Origin: Apium graveolens
Lineage: Eukaryota > Streptophyta > Magnoliopsida > Apiales > Apiaceae
Reading direction: 5' to 3'
Length of the DNA: 64,000 bases
Assembly (NCBI RefSeq): GCF_009905375.1
Contig: NC_133655.1
Location: forward strand, 166,432,588-166,496,587
Within the stretch, counting starts at the first letter, position 1; every line of letters begins with the position of its first letter. Below, piece after piece: positions 11,036 through 21,600 of this stretch. Both the position numbers and the translations under genes were made by a program. The notes beneath the pieces were generated by a model. It saw only the letters and a program-made list of their open reading frames with translations. It was not told where the DNA came from and did not search any database.

Positions 11036-11517
11036 AAATATATTCTTTATTTTATTAAAGAATAAGGTGTTAATAATCAAACTTATTTTCGATTATTCAA
11101 ATAAAGATAATACTTTCATATAAGTATATCTTTGGTTATTTAATACTCGTTTCAAGTATAAATTTTAATACTTCTACTTCAATTATTTTTATAAAGACTA
11201 TTCTTTATGGGAATATTATTTAAATAATAATATTCAGTCATTTTCTAAATATTCTGGGGACTGATTTACTTCATTAAATCAGCTTTACTCCAAACACTCT
11301 TTAAAGTGTTTTCGAGTCTTCAAAATGATTTTTAAAAGTCAGAGTGGATCCCAAAACTCTTTTTTTATATTTAAGATCTTCCTTTTAAGGGGATTTAAAT
11401 ACTCGCTCAAAACCTGGGGAATCCGGCTCTGTGGTGTATTTTATATTCGCAACGAGGTTGCAGTTTTGGTAAATGAATTGATTACTTGCCCAACGTTCGG
11501 GAAGTAAGCCCATCTAA

Positions 11518-11660
11518 TTGAGTCGGCATAAGCGACAGGCCGGGGTACGGTCTATTATTGTGTAAGTGGCTGGGTGGCAGTCCATCAACGCGTGAGGGGC
11601 CGGGTAACGGTCTAGCGCGAGGTCCTAATGCGGCCAGGGTGATGACCGGTGAGGAATTCA
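11518..11660. repeat. GC-rich imperfect repeat in LTR
   Basis: Against an AT-rich background, four related segments follow each other: GGCCGGGGTACGGTCT, GGCTGGGTGGCAGTCC, GGCCGGGTAACGGTCT and GCGGCCAGGGTGATGACCGG. The copies at 21563-21705 and 48365-48500 are almost the same. The role is unknown; a structured RNA leader or enhancer are guesses. Confidence 0.65.
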
Positions 11661-11782
11661 TCCATCTACAGTAGAAAAGGTTACTTATTGGTATCTTTGC
11701 CTGATCAGCAAGATATCTGGTTTATGCCAAAATTCTTTTCCTTTCCAAAATTCATTGGATGTTTCAAACTCTGTTCATACTT

Positions 11783-11789
11783 TATATAA
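11783..11789 (+). promoter_or_regulatory. Candidate TATA box of G1 LTR
   Basis: TATATAA lies about 415 bp upstream of the LTR short ORF, so transcription starting near 11815 would carry that ORF in the leader. The LTR has many AT-rich stretches, so this choice is weak. Confidence 0.3.
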
Positions 11790-12199
11790 CAGAGGTTCCA
11801 GGAAATGTTTAAAGAGATATATATATATATGTGGATATATATATATATCGGGACTAAATAAAGTATCTCATAACTTTTTCATTCAATAATATTTCAAAGA
11901 TTGAATCTATTCAAGTCTTAACTTGTGATCTCATCTATGGGATGTTTTTCTTAAAACTTATAATACTTTGAACGGTGGTAGTTCAAGTAGCTTTATAAAT
12001 GATATAAGTGTGGTGAAGTATTGGTAACTTCATTCCTTGTTTTTACTTATATCTAGTAAGTAATTATCTTGCATATGATAGAGATTCTAGTAAGTATCCA
12101 ATTAGATACTTATATTATTGTTATCACTATGTATTATCTTGCGAGCTGTAAGGCTCACTCTTGCTTTATTTCTTCATCACACAACAACAGTTAGGAGAG

Positions 12200-12286
12200 A
12201 TGGCCAGACTCCAGCAGACCCAGCGCAAGCGCGTGGGAAGCGTCCCGCGTCTTCCCGATGATGTTGTAGCTGCTATAGCTGCAGAG
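12200..12286 (+). CDS. ORF1 exon 1, encoded in the G1 5' LTR
   Basis: This is a 29-codon reading frame starting MARLQQTQRKRVGSVPR and ending in AAIAAE, followed directly by GAG|GTAGAT, a good plant splice donor. Read without splicing it stops four codons later (12301). The segment is GC-rich compared with its surroundings and is kept in the G1 3' LTR, the solo LTR and, at protein level, both G2 LTRs. The basic QRKR stretch could act as a nuclear-localisation or RNA-binding patch. Splicing to 12783 would keep phase 0 and open the 244-codon exon 2. Function is unknown and I do not recognise the family. Confidence 0.6.
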
Positions 12287-12782
12287 GTAGATCCATTGTA
12301 GTTCAGACCATCTACTTTTGAGAATCAAATTATGTATAATTATAACTTGTGGCAGATAATGGCAATTAACTGTAAATTTATCAAGTAATCATTTTGGGTT
12401 GTAATAACTTTTAAATGGTGGATTCAAAGACTTGTACTTATTTCAATTTCATCTCTGAGACTATAACGGGTTGTGGTGTGTGTTAGTATGGGGTCACAGC
12501 ATGAGGTTATTTATTATTAATTAAGTGAAGTGATATTGTGGAAAGAAAGACCGTGACAACCCGGATCCCCGACCCCGGATCTGGGGGTGTTACAGAAATG
12601 GTATCAGAGCTAAGCGTTATAAACCTCAGAGATGATGCGTCGATATAATAACAAACTCACAAAGATAATAAGAACTCTTGCCAAGTTCATGGTCGGACTA
12701 CTTAAAGTAGTGCTGACAGTTAAAACCCTTACGGGAACCCTTATAAGTATCATGATAGTAACTTAGCTCGTTTAATGTGTAG
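12287..12782 (+). other. Predicted ORF1 intron spanning LTR end and primer-binding site
   Basis: The donor GTAGAT at 12287 and the acceptor TGTAG at 12778-12782 define a 496-nt intron. The last three bases of the intron are an in-frame TAG, so the exon 2 frame opens exactly at the acceptor. The intron removes the LTR terminus (12594) and the primer-binding site (12599-12610). G2 has a matching 507-nt intron. RNA evidence is not available here. Confidence 0.55.
12599..12610 (+). other. Primer-binding site, initiator Met tRNA type (G1)
   Basis: TGGTATCAGAGC follows the LTR end after a GAAA spacer, an exact match to the usual initiator methionine tRNA site. Confidence 0.95.
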
Positions 12783-13517
12783 GCGCCTGAGATAGAGGAC
12801 CCTGAGATGTTCGAGCGTGAGCATGATGAGGCATTGCTAGATGTTGAGGATCAGGAGGAGCCTGAGATGGAGGAGGATGAGGAGGACCCCTCAGAGGAGC
12901 CTGAGACGGAGGTCATTGCTGTTTCAGATGAGGAGGACCCCTCAGAGGAGTCAGAGACAGAGGTTATTGCTATTCCAGATGAGGAGGACCCGGATGAGGT
13001 CCCAGTAGCCGAGGAGCGTGTTGGATCTATGGTAGTGTATGCTGGTATCCCTTTACCCACACTTCCGGTGGTCAGAGCCCCTACCCCTCCACCACTATCT
13101 TGGATTCCTGACGATGACAGCTCGGAGACCCATACTTCCGAGCTTAGGCAGACCGAGGCACCCTCAGCGGCTCCGGATTCACCACCTCTTGACCCTGCCC
13201 ACAGGCAGTCTTCGTTAGCTCATGGATATGTTCAGGATGTATTGAGGACCCGAGTGGCTGTTGCCGAGGGCCGACTAGATGAGGCCAGGAGGGAGTTGGA
13301 TGCAGAGAGGGCGGGTAGGCGTACCCGAGCTTATGAGACTAGGGCTTCTATACCCCGATCCTTGAGGAGGGAGCTTACGGGGATAGAGCTCACGTCCCGA
13401 GCGAGGCTCAGATCGCTCCAGGGGGACAGGCATGGAAGGATCTCCAGGCGGCAGGCCGACTATATCTTCCGTCGTGCGATGGAAAGGGTTTGGGAGCTGA
13501 CCCGCTCCGGTGTGTGA
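12783..13517 (+). CDS. ORF1 exon 2: acidic, proline-rich, helical protein upstream of gag
   Basis: This is a 244-codon open frame from the predicted acceptor (first ATG at 12807) to TGA at 13515. Three regions are visible. The first, about residues 1-80 of the exon, is very acidic and contains a tandem 17-residue repeat (EDPSEEPETEVIAVSDE, EDPSEESETEVIAIPDE). The second is proline-rich (LPTLPVVRAPTPPPLSW). The third, the last 110 residues or so, is Arg- and Glu-rich and probably helical or coiled-coil (EGRLDEARRELDAERAGRR). No membrane segment, zinc finger or catalytic motif is seen, so an envelope or enzyme role is not supported. With exon 1 the product would be 273 residues. It ends 411 bp before the gag ATG; G2 has the same gene with nearly the same spacing. 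I do not recognise it. Confidence 0.65.
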   Translation, partial: APEIEDPEMFEREHDEALLDVEDQEEPEMEEDEEDPSEEPETEVIAVSDEEDPSEESETEVIAIPDEEDPDEVPVAEERVGSMVVYAGIPLPTLPVVRAPTPPPLSWIPDDDSSETHTSELRQTEAPSAAPDSPPLDPAHRQSSLAHGYVQDVLRTRVAVAEGRLDEARRELDAERAGRRTRAYETRASIPRSLRRELTGIELTSRARLRSLQGDRHGRISRRQADYIFRRAMERVWELTRSGV

Positions 13518-13928
13518 TTCAGGATTGATGATGGAATAGTCTAGTTGTCTAGTTAGCCGAGGCCTTAGTAAGAGCCAATTTTCCGGGATAGTTGACTTGT
13601 ATATAGCATCCCTTTTTCTGACTAGACAGATAGACTCTTGTGTATCACTTTTGGGACAGATGACTGTAGCACTGTTGTACTTTTGACCAGATTAAACTAT
13701 GTATTCTCGCATTATGTATATATTTGTTTCCTTTCAGTTCAGTTCCATAGTGACGGGATCATTGTTTTATCATTATTATTACTGCACTTCGTATTAGAAC
13801 TTTCTTAAAAAAATAGAATTGCGATATACGTTCTCCCCATTATAAGAGCTGTGCAAGGCACAATGTTGTATATGATTGTGACCTAACGTTGAATTTTCCC
13901 AATAATTGTTTTTATTATTATCAGAATC
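13518..13928 (+). other. Spacer between ORF1 and gag with candidate splice acceptor
   Basis: No ORF is supported. The last bases before the gag ATG are a pyrimidine-rich TGTTTTTATTATTATCAG ending at 13924, four bases before the start codon, which looks like a 3' splice site. The G2 gag start also has an AG at the same distance. Confidence 0.5.
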
Positions 13929-14486
13929 ATGCCGCCAAGAAAGATTGGAACTAGGGCGAACCCTGGATCTGAGGACCAGGGAAGCCATAATCAGGACAAT
14001 AGAAACCAAGAACACAGTGAAGAGGAAGATGAGGATTATGTGGAACAGGATGACTCCCTGTATGAAGAGGAAGAGGAAACATATGATGTTGAGGGATTTG
14101 AGATAGAGGCTGAAGAAGGAGAAACCGAGGTTGAGCAACCAGTACCAAACCCAGGCATGGATCCCATGAGCCAGTTCATGCAACTCCTAAGGCAGAATTT
14201 GGAACGTCAACCCAACCCACCCCCTCAAGGAAGTAACAATGCAGTGGCAAACTCTTTCAGGGCTTTTAAGTCCCTTAAGCCCCCTGAGTTCCACGGATCA
14301 GCCGACCCAGTTGAGGCAAGGGCATGGTTAAAGGAAATGGAGAAATCTTTTGAGATTTTGAGTACCGAGGAGGCACAGAAGACTGTATTTGCTACCTACC
14401 TTCTGAAAGGAGAAGCTAACTACTGGTGGGAGGCCAAGAAAAACATGGAGACAGATGCTATTATAACCTGGGAGAGATTTAGTTAG
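13929..14486 (+). pseudogene. G1 gag, N-terminal part (ends at in-frame TAG)
   Basis: The ATG at 13929 begins MPPRKIGTRANPGSEDQGSH, then an acidic stretch, then the start of the gag capsid domain (FRAFKSLKPPEFHGSADPVE, and YWWEAKKNM near the end). The frame stops at TAG 14484-14486 within [14 protein letters not shown], where related gags have a coding residue, so this is a point nonsense mutation; the same frame continues directly. Gag would form the virus-like particle shell around element RNA in the cytoplasm. Confidence 0.85.
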
Positions 14487-17400
14487 TTGTTTCTGGGAAA
14501 GTATTTCCCGAGGTTTATGGAAAACCAGATGGAGCTCAAGTTCTTGGAGCTAAAGCAGAATAACTTGTCTGTAGCAGAGTACGAGGCGAAATTTACTGAG
14601 TTATCAAGGTTTATGCCGGAGTTTGTGAGCACCGAGGAAAAGAAAGCTAGGAGGTTTCAGCAGGGACTGAAACCGTGGATTCAGAATAGGGTGGCAATCC
14701 TTGAGCTTACGGACTATGCCACTCTGGTGCAAAAGGCGACGATTGTAGAAGTTGGAAGTGAACAGATGCAGAAGGAAAGAGAGAAGAAAGGAATAAAGAG
14801 GAAAAGCATGAGCATGGGTGAAGGTTCCGCAGGAAGGAGCTTCCCAACTAGATTTAATCGAGGAGCAGTGTCCCTACCAGGAAGGAACACTGGGTTTAAG
14901 CGGCCAATGAGTGTGAGTGTGAGCCAGGGCGACCAGAAGTCAAGAATGTCCTATTCCAACCAGTCTCGACCCCCATTGCCAGCCTGTAACATATGTGGAA
15001 GGAATCACACTGGGGAGTGTAAAGAAAGGCCAGTAACCTGTTTTAAGTGCGGTCGGGAAGGCCACTACTCAAATAAATGCCCTTCGTCAGCCCCTGCCGT
15101 CGTTCCAACCACCAATTGTCATCGGTGTGGACGCCCGGGTCATTGGAAGAGGGAATGCCCAATGAACAAACCAGCAGCTTCGGGAGCAAGCAGGGCTGCT
15201 TCTAATAAGCCACCTACTGCGAGGACTTTCAACATGACAGTCCAGGATGCTATGAAAGATTCAGATGTGATAGCAGGTACCCTTTCTCTAAATTCAGTCA
15301 GTGCAAATGTTTTATTTGATTCGGGAGCAACTAAATCTTTTATATCAAAGGACCTTGCGCGTAAGTTAAGACTTAAGGCTGAACCCTTGATAGAACCCTT
15401 ACAAGTAGAAATAGCCAATCATGAAATTATTCCTGTTAACCAGATTCACCCCGCCTGTGAGATAGGCATAGGGGAGCAATCTTTCAGTGTTGATCTGATT
15501 CCTTTTAAATTAGGGGAGTTTGATGTGATTTTGGGAATGGACTGGCTATCTAGCAACGATGCTCAGATAGACTGTAAAGGGAAGAAAGTTAAGTTAAATA
15601 TCCCCGGGAAGAAAAAAGTTATATTTATAGGAAAGAGGCAGACGCAGAAATTTTTGACTATGGCCCAGGCCAAAAGGATGCTACGAAAAGGAAGTGAGGC
15701 TTACCTAGCCTATGTGGTGGACACGCAGAAGGAGGTGCCCAACTTACAAGATATTCCAGTAGTCAACGAATTTGAAGATGTATTCCCCCAAGACCTTCCG
15801 GGATTACCACCCGATAAAGTGATTGAATTTGCTATTGAGTTGGCCCCAGGTACGGCGCCAGTTTCAAAAGCACCTTACCGGTTAGCCCCGTTAGAAATGA
15901 AGGAATTAGCTATCCAATTGCAGGAACTCTTGGATAAGGGTATGATAAGACCCAGTGTGTCTCCGTGGGGAGCACCAGTTTTATTTGTTAAGAAGAAAGA
16001 TGGGAGCATGAGGTTGTGCATAGACTATCGAGAGTTGAACAAGCTAACCATAAAGAACAGGTACCCATTACCTAGAATAGACGATCTGTTCGACCAGCTA
16101 AAGGATGCTGTTTATTTTTCCAAGATCGACCTGAGAACTGGATATCACCAACTAAAGATTAAACCCGAAGATATTTCCAAGACAGCGTTCCGTACCAGGT
16201 ATGGGCATTATGAGTTCTTGGTAATGTCCTTTGGATTAACCAACGCCCCAGCGACTTTCATGGATTTAATGAATAGAGTATTTAAGAAGTACTTGGACAA
16301 GTGTGTGATAGTTTTTATCCATGATATTTTGATCTACTCAAGGACTGAGGCAGAACATGCAGAGCATTTGAGGATAGCTCTAGGAATACTCAGAGAGGAG
16401 CAGTTATATGCCAAATTCTCGAAGTGTGAATTCTGGCGGAATGAAGTACAGTTTTTAGGACATGTGATCAATAAAGAAGGAGTATTGGTCGACCCCTCCA
16501 AGATAGAGGCGGTCTCAAATTGGGAAAGGCCAACCACACCCACAGAGGTAAGGAGTTTCATAGGATTGGCCGGCTACTATCGTAGATTTGTTCAGGACTT
16601 TGCGAAGATCGCAGCCCCTTTGACACGACTTACTCGTAAGACAGAGAAGTTTGAATGGACGGAGAAATGCGAGAACAGTTTTCAGGAATTAAAGAAAAGG
16701 TTGATAACGGCTCCGGTATTGGCATTGCCGGACGGAAAAGGAGATTTTGTGATATATAGTGACGCGTCGCACAAAGGATTAGGATGTGTGCTTATGCAGC
16801 ACGGTAGAGTTATTGCGTATGCGTCGAGACAACTGAAGGAATACGAGGTTAGATATCCTACTCATGACCTTGAGCTCGCGGCAATAGTATTTGCTTTAAA
16901 AATTTGGAGGCACTACTTGTATGGAGAGAAGTGCGAGATTTTCACAGACCATAAGAGCCTCAAGTACATATTTACGCAGAAAGAGCTCAACATGCGCCAG
17001 AGGAGATGGTTAGAACTAATCAAGGACTATGATTGTGAGATTCTCTATCATCCAGGGAAAGCCAATGTGGTGGCTGATGCCCTTAGTAGAAAGGAAAGAC
17101 TCAGAATGATAACGACTTCGGAAGAGTTGATAAGGGATTTTGAGAGAATGGAAATAGAAGTAAAGGTAACCGGAACCGGAACTGAAAAGCTTTTTGAGAT
17201 CTCAATGCAGCCAGAGTTGTTGGAAAAGATCAGATTGTGCCAGGAGAAAATAATGAATGAAGGCAGAGAGTCAATGACTGGAGAGGAGATCCATACTGAG
17301 AAAGATGATAAAGGGATAATGAGGTACTCCTACCGAATTTGGGTTCTGAATGTTCAAGAACTTAAAGATGAGATTTTGGATGAAAGCCATAGTTCAAGGT

Positions 17401-17663
17401 ATTCCATTCACCCGGGAAGTACCAAGATGTATAGGGATTTGAAGGAATATTACTGGTGGCCCAACATGAAGAGGGACGTAGCAGAATGGGTAAACAAGTG
17501 TTTGACTTGCCAAAGAGTAAAGGCAGAGCACCAGAGACCCAGTGGACTTTTGCGACCCCTGGAGATTCCCGAATGGAAATGGGAACAGATAGCGATGGAT
17601 TTTGTTGTAGGCTTGCCAAGGACGAAAGCCAATCACGACGCCATTTGGGTAATTATAGACTGA
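14487..17663 (+). pseudogene. G1 gag C-terminus, protease, RT, RNase H and integrase start
   Basis: The frame continues from gag without a start codon of its own. Order seen: end of capsid; three zinc knuckles at about 14984-15160 ([40 protein letters not shown]); aspartic protease with [11 protein letters not shown] (Asp codon 15318); RT from about 15880 with [20 protein letters not shown] and [15 protein letters not shown] catalytic box FIHDILIYS at 16314-16340; RNase H with [10 protein letters not shown] and [11 protein letters not shown]; and the HHCC integrase zinc region ([24 protein letters not shown]). In the catalytic box His (CAT, 16320-16322) stands where FIDD has its first Asp, which should abolish polymerisation. 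The frame ends at TGA 17661-17663, probably from an Arg codon (VIID*LTKSAHF). PR-RT-RH-INT order defines Ty3/gypsy. Confidence 0.9.
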
Positions 17664-18638
17664 CTGACAAAGTCAGCTCATTTCATTCCTATCAATGAGA
17701 GATACACAGTCGATAGACTGGTGGACATTTACCTTAAGGAAATAGTGACGCGACATGGAGTCCCAGCGTCCATTGTCTCAGACCCAGACCCCAGGTTCAA
17801 CTCCAGATTTTGGAGGAGCTTTCAGGAATGTGCGGGGACCAAGTTAAATATGAGTACCGCGTACCATCCCCAAACGGATGGACAGAGTGAAAGGACCATC
17901 CAGACACTAGAGGATATGTTGAGAGTCTGTGCAATAGACCTTAAAGGAAGTTGGGATGATCACCTGCCGTTGATCGAGTTTTCTTATAACAATAGCTTTC
18001 ATGCTAGCATCGGAATGCCGCCTTATGAGGCCCTGTACGGAAGAAGGTGTCGATCTCCCTTATACTGGGATGAAGTAGGAGAGCGGAAGATGCTCGGACC
18101 CGAAGTGGTCCAAAGGACCAAAGATATAGTGGATCTTATCAGAGGGCGACTTGTAGCAGCCCAAGACAGACAAAAGAAATATGCAGACCTAGCCCGAAAG
18201 GACAAGGAATATGAAGTAGGGGACTTAGTACTGCTGAAAGTATCCCCTTGGAAGGGATTAATGAGGTTCGGAAAGAAAGGAAAACTAAGCCCAAGATACA
18301 TTGGACCTTTTGAGATATTAAGACGGATTGGAAAGTTAGCTTACGAGCTAGCCCTACCCCCTAATTTGCAACAAGTTCATAATGTGTTCCATGTGTCAAT
18401 GCTAAGGAGGTATCATCGGGATGCCAGGCACATAGTGGAGTACGAGCAGGTGGATATGCAGCCAGATCTAACTTACGTGGAGAAGCCAGTAAGGATTATG
18501 GATAAGAAGGAGCAGGTGCTTCGGAACAAAGTGATCAAGCTAGTCAGAGTACTATGGCAGAATCATAATGTGGAAGAATCAACTTGGGAACTAGAGAGCA
18601 CAATGCTAGAAAAGTACCCCCATTTGTTTTCTGTTTGA
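17664..18638 (+). pseudogene. G1 integrase core and chromodomain-like C-terminus
   Basis: The frame is the same as the preceding segment, across one TGA. It carries the rest of the DD35E core (SDPDPRFNSRFWRSFQ with the second Asp, and YHPQTDGQSERTIQTLEDML with the Glu), then the C-terminal domain (KVSPWKGLMRFGKKGKLSPR, IGPFEILRRIGKLAYELALP). The tail (YVEKPVRIMDKKEQVLRNK... VEESTWELESTMLEKYPHLF) resembles the divergent chromodomain of Tekay-type elements, which is thought to steer insertion toward heterochromatin. It stops at 18636-18638, 33 bp before the 3' LTR. Confidence 0.9.
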
Positions 18639-18658
18639 TACCGGAACGGAATCCTTTT

Positions 18659-18671
18659 AAGGAGGGGAGAC
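18659..18671 (+). other. Polypurine tract of G1
   Basis: AAGGAGGGGAGAC lies immediately before the 3' LTR start, where plus-strand synthesis would be primed. Confidence 0.9.
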
Positions 18672-21600
18672 TGTAATAACCCCAAAATTTTTCAACTTTT
18701 TGTAACCCTTGTGAATAGTGTTTTAGCTGAATGAAGAAACTTTTCACGCCACACTATATAGGGGTTCTGTTATGGATATTCTGGGATATTATTAGTACTC
18801 TATGAAGTATATAAGTGTATGTAAAGATCGTCAGAATCCAATTCCGAACACTTTGGTTTTTCCCGGAAATCCACAAGATACGGAGAGAATTGAGTATAAG
18901 GTAACAGGATAAAAAGGATTTAAATTAAAGGATTATAATAGAGGATCATAAAAAGGAATATAATGTATTGAGAAAGGTTAAGGGAACCTAAGTAATAAGA
19001 TCCCGGGTATGATCCTTCAAACGATAAACGAGAACGAAAGTTAAGCGAACCGTATAACAGATCAGCGGTCATTAGGCAAACGATTAGGAAGTTAATCAAA
19101 GGGATTAGTGGGAATGATGTCATCCAACCAATAGAAAGAGGACAAGGAAGGGAGGATGACATCATGAGGATGACATAAGCATGACATGGGAAGGAAGGAG
19201 GTGTGGTAGCTTTGTAACCACACAATTTCAAGGGCAAGAAGGTAATTGACTAAATCAAATACAAAACAAGTCAACCAAGCCAAGTAAAAATCATTCTCAT
19301 CAAAAATCAAAAAGCAACCAAGGCATTAGTTCTTCATTGCTCTCGGCTTTCTTACTTTTTAAAGGCAAGATTTTTCAAAATCCAAGATCCAAGCTTCCTA
19401 AATTGGTAAGATAATTCCCTAATCATCTTCATGCTTAGTTAGGACTATATCATGAGTTTAAGCCATTAATTCTTTCTCAATCTTCTTCATTTAATCAAAG
19501 AAGAAGACAATGAATAGTGTTTTCAAGTTTTTAACTTGAACTTTTTCTTGTTTTTCTTGAAGATCCAAGCATTCTTAAGACTTCTCAAAGCTTCTTAAGG
19601 CTTCCTAGCTCCACCCACCACTTCAAGGAAGGTATACCATCTCCAAACCCTAGATTCCTATATATTATAAGATGATTTTGATTAGTGGGTTGATATTGTA
19701 GCTTGTTGTTATGATTTAGAGTTTGGGATTTGGAATGGTAGTGAAATGGAATGGTAATTGTTGTGGTTTTGATTTAAAGGAACTTAAGTATGATTAAAGT
19801 TAAGTTTAGGCATAAGTATGAATGATTAAATTGAATTGGTTGGGGTTGTTATGATGTGATAAGGATGGATGTTGGTTGTATGTTGGATTTGAGGTTGGTT
19901 TGTGGTTGGTTTTGTATGGTTTAAAATTTGGAAATCGCGTAAACATAGCCGTCGTAACGTCCGATTTTCTTTGGACTGTTTTTGTGCATAGCATTAGGAC
20001 CCGAGAACCCCCTGCTAGATTATGACCACTGCCATGTTTAGATAGCTCATGTTACGAGCTTCGTTTTGATATGTAGTTCGTTCGATTCCGATGCACGGTT
20101 TAGGAGAAACGACCGTTTCAAGTAACGGCATTTCGCGAACGAAACTTTTTCCCTCGCCTTACTTTGAAATGTAGGTTAAAGACCAAAAAGGGTTAATTAA
20201 TGTATGAAACATTTATGGTAAGTGTGTTAGGCAGTTGGTAAGACATTCGCGAAGGAATCGCTTTAAAACTCGTAAAGGTTAAATTATTAAAAATGGTGGA
20301 GCCGCGGGTACCCGAGTGACTTAAGCAAATCAGTGAGCGCAAAACAAGCGTTAGAGTCTAAGTTAGTTAAAGTATAGGTTTACAAGTGATTTTGGTTTAA
20401 TTCCAACTTACTTGTTGTTTATAGGTTATCAGACTCGTCCCGAGCCTTTCTCACCCCCAAGTCGCTCAGGCAAGTATTCTATCCGTTATACTGTTGTTGT
20501 GATGTATACACTTGTATATGCATTATCTTGCGATAGATGCATGTTGGTTATTTAGCAAATTCTTGCGATATATTGTAGCATGTGATATGGTATATATGCA
20601 TGCCTGTTTCATATTCTTGAAATATATATCTGTTGGTTCAGTTGATAATACCTATGCTAGAGGATAGCGGTATCTTGCATATACCCTTAGTATAGGGACC
20701 CAAAGGTGAAAATATTTTCTAAAACCGGGAGTCGAGGATCCCGAGTAGATTTTGTATATATATGGATATGGATATATATATATATATTTATATATATATA
20801 TGGTTATAGTTTTCCAAACTATTAATCGAATAAGGTTTATTCGATAACTTTAAACTTTATTTATTATTGAATATTATTTCGAATATTATTCGAAGGCGTA
20901 TGACTCCTTTTATTTGTTTATCTGAATATTATTTGAATATTCATTCGAGGGCTTATGACTCTTTTATATTATTTATTGAATATTATTTGAATATTCATTC
21001 GAGGGCTTATGACTCTTTTATATTATTAGTGAATATTATTGAATATTCATTTGAGGATCTATGACTCCGATTATTTGCTGAAATATATTCTTTATTTTAT
21101 TAAAGAATAAGGTGTTAATAATCAAACTTATTTTCGATTATTCAAATAAAGATAATACTTTCATATAAGTATATCTTTGGTTATTTAATACTCGTTTCAA
21201 GTATAAATTTTAATACTTCTACTTCAATTATTTTTATAAAGACTATTCTTTATGGGAATATTATTTAAATAATAATATTCGGTCATTTTCTAAATATTCT
21301 GGGGACTGATTTACTTCATTAAATCAGCTTTACTCCAAACACTCTTTAAAGTGTTTTCGAGTCTTCAAAATGATTTTTAAAAGTCAGAGTGGATCCCAAA
21401 ACTCTTTTTTTATATTTAAGATCTTCCTTTTAAGGGGATTTAAATACTCGCTCAAAACCTGGGGAATCCGGCTCTGTGGTGTATTTTATATTCGCAACGA
21501 GGTTGCAGTTTTGGTAAATGAATTGATTACTTGCCCAACGTTCGGGAAGTAAGCCCATCTAATTGAGTCGGCATAAGCGACAGGCCGGGGTACGGTCTAT

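Larger units (their letters stand above)
8630..12594 (+). repeat. G1 5' LTR (3965 bp)
   Basis: It has TG...CA ends and ends in GTGTTACA four bases before the primer-binding site. It holds several blocks shared with the G2 LTRs and the solo LTR: a CpG-rich block with palindromes (10060-10097), a 52-bp tandem repeat (10845-11035), a GC-rich repeat (11518-11660), and a short ORF near its 3' end (12200-12301). At almost 4 kb it is long even for chromoviruses. The antisense reading frames inside it are not supported as genes. Confidence 0.95.

Noticed and set aside
12783..13517. ORF1 as an envelope protein or as the N-terminus of gag
   Set aside because: No signal peptide or membrane span, and it ends 411 bp before an independent gag start with its own conserved MPPR beginning.
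13794..14183. 129-codon minus-strand frame opposite G1 gag, with hydrophobic stretches
   Set aside because: Shadow of the acidic gag coding strand; ORF1 and gag explain the region.
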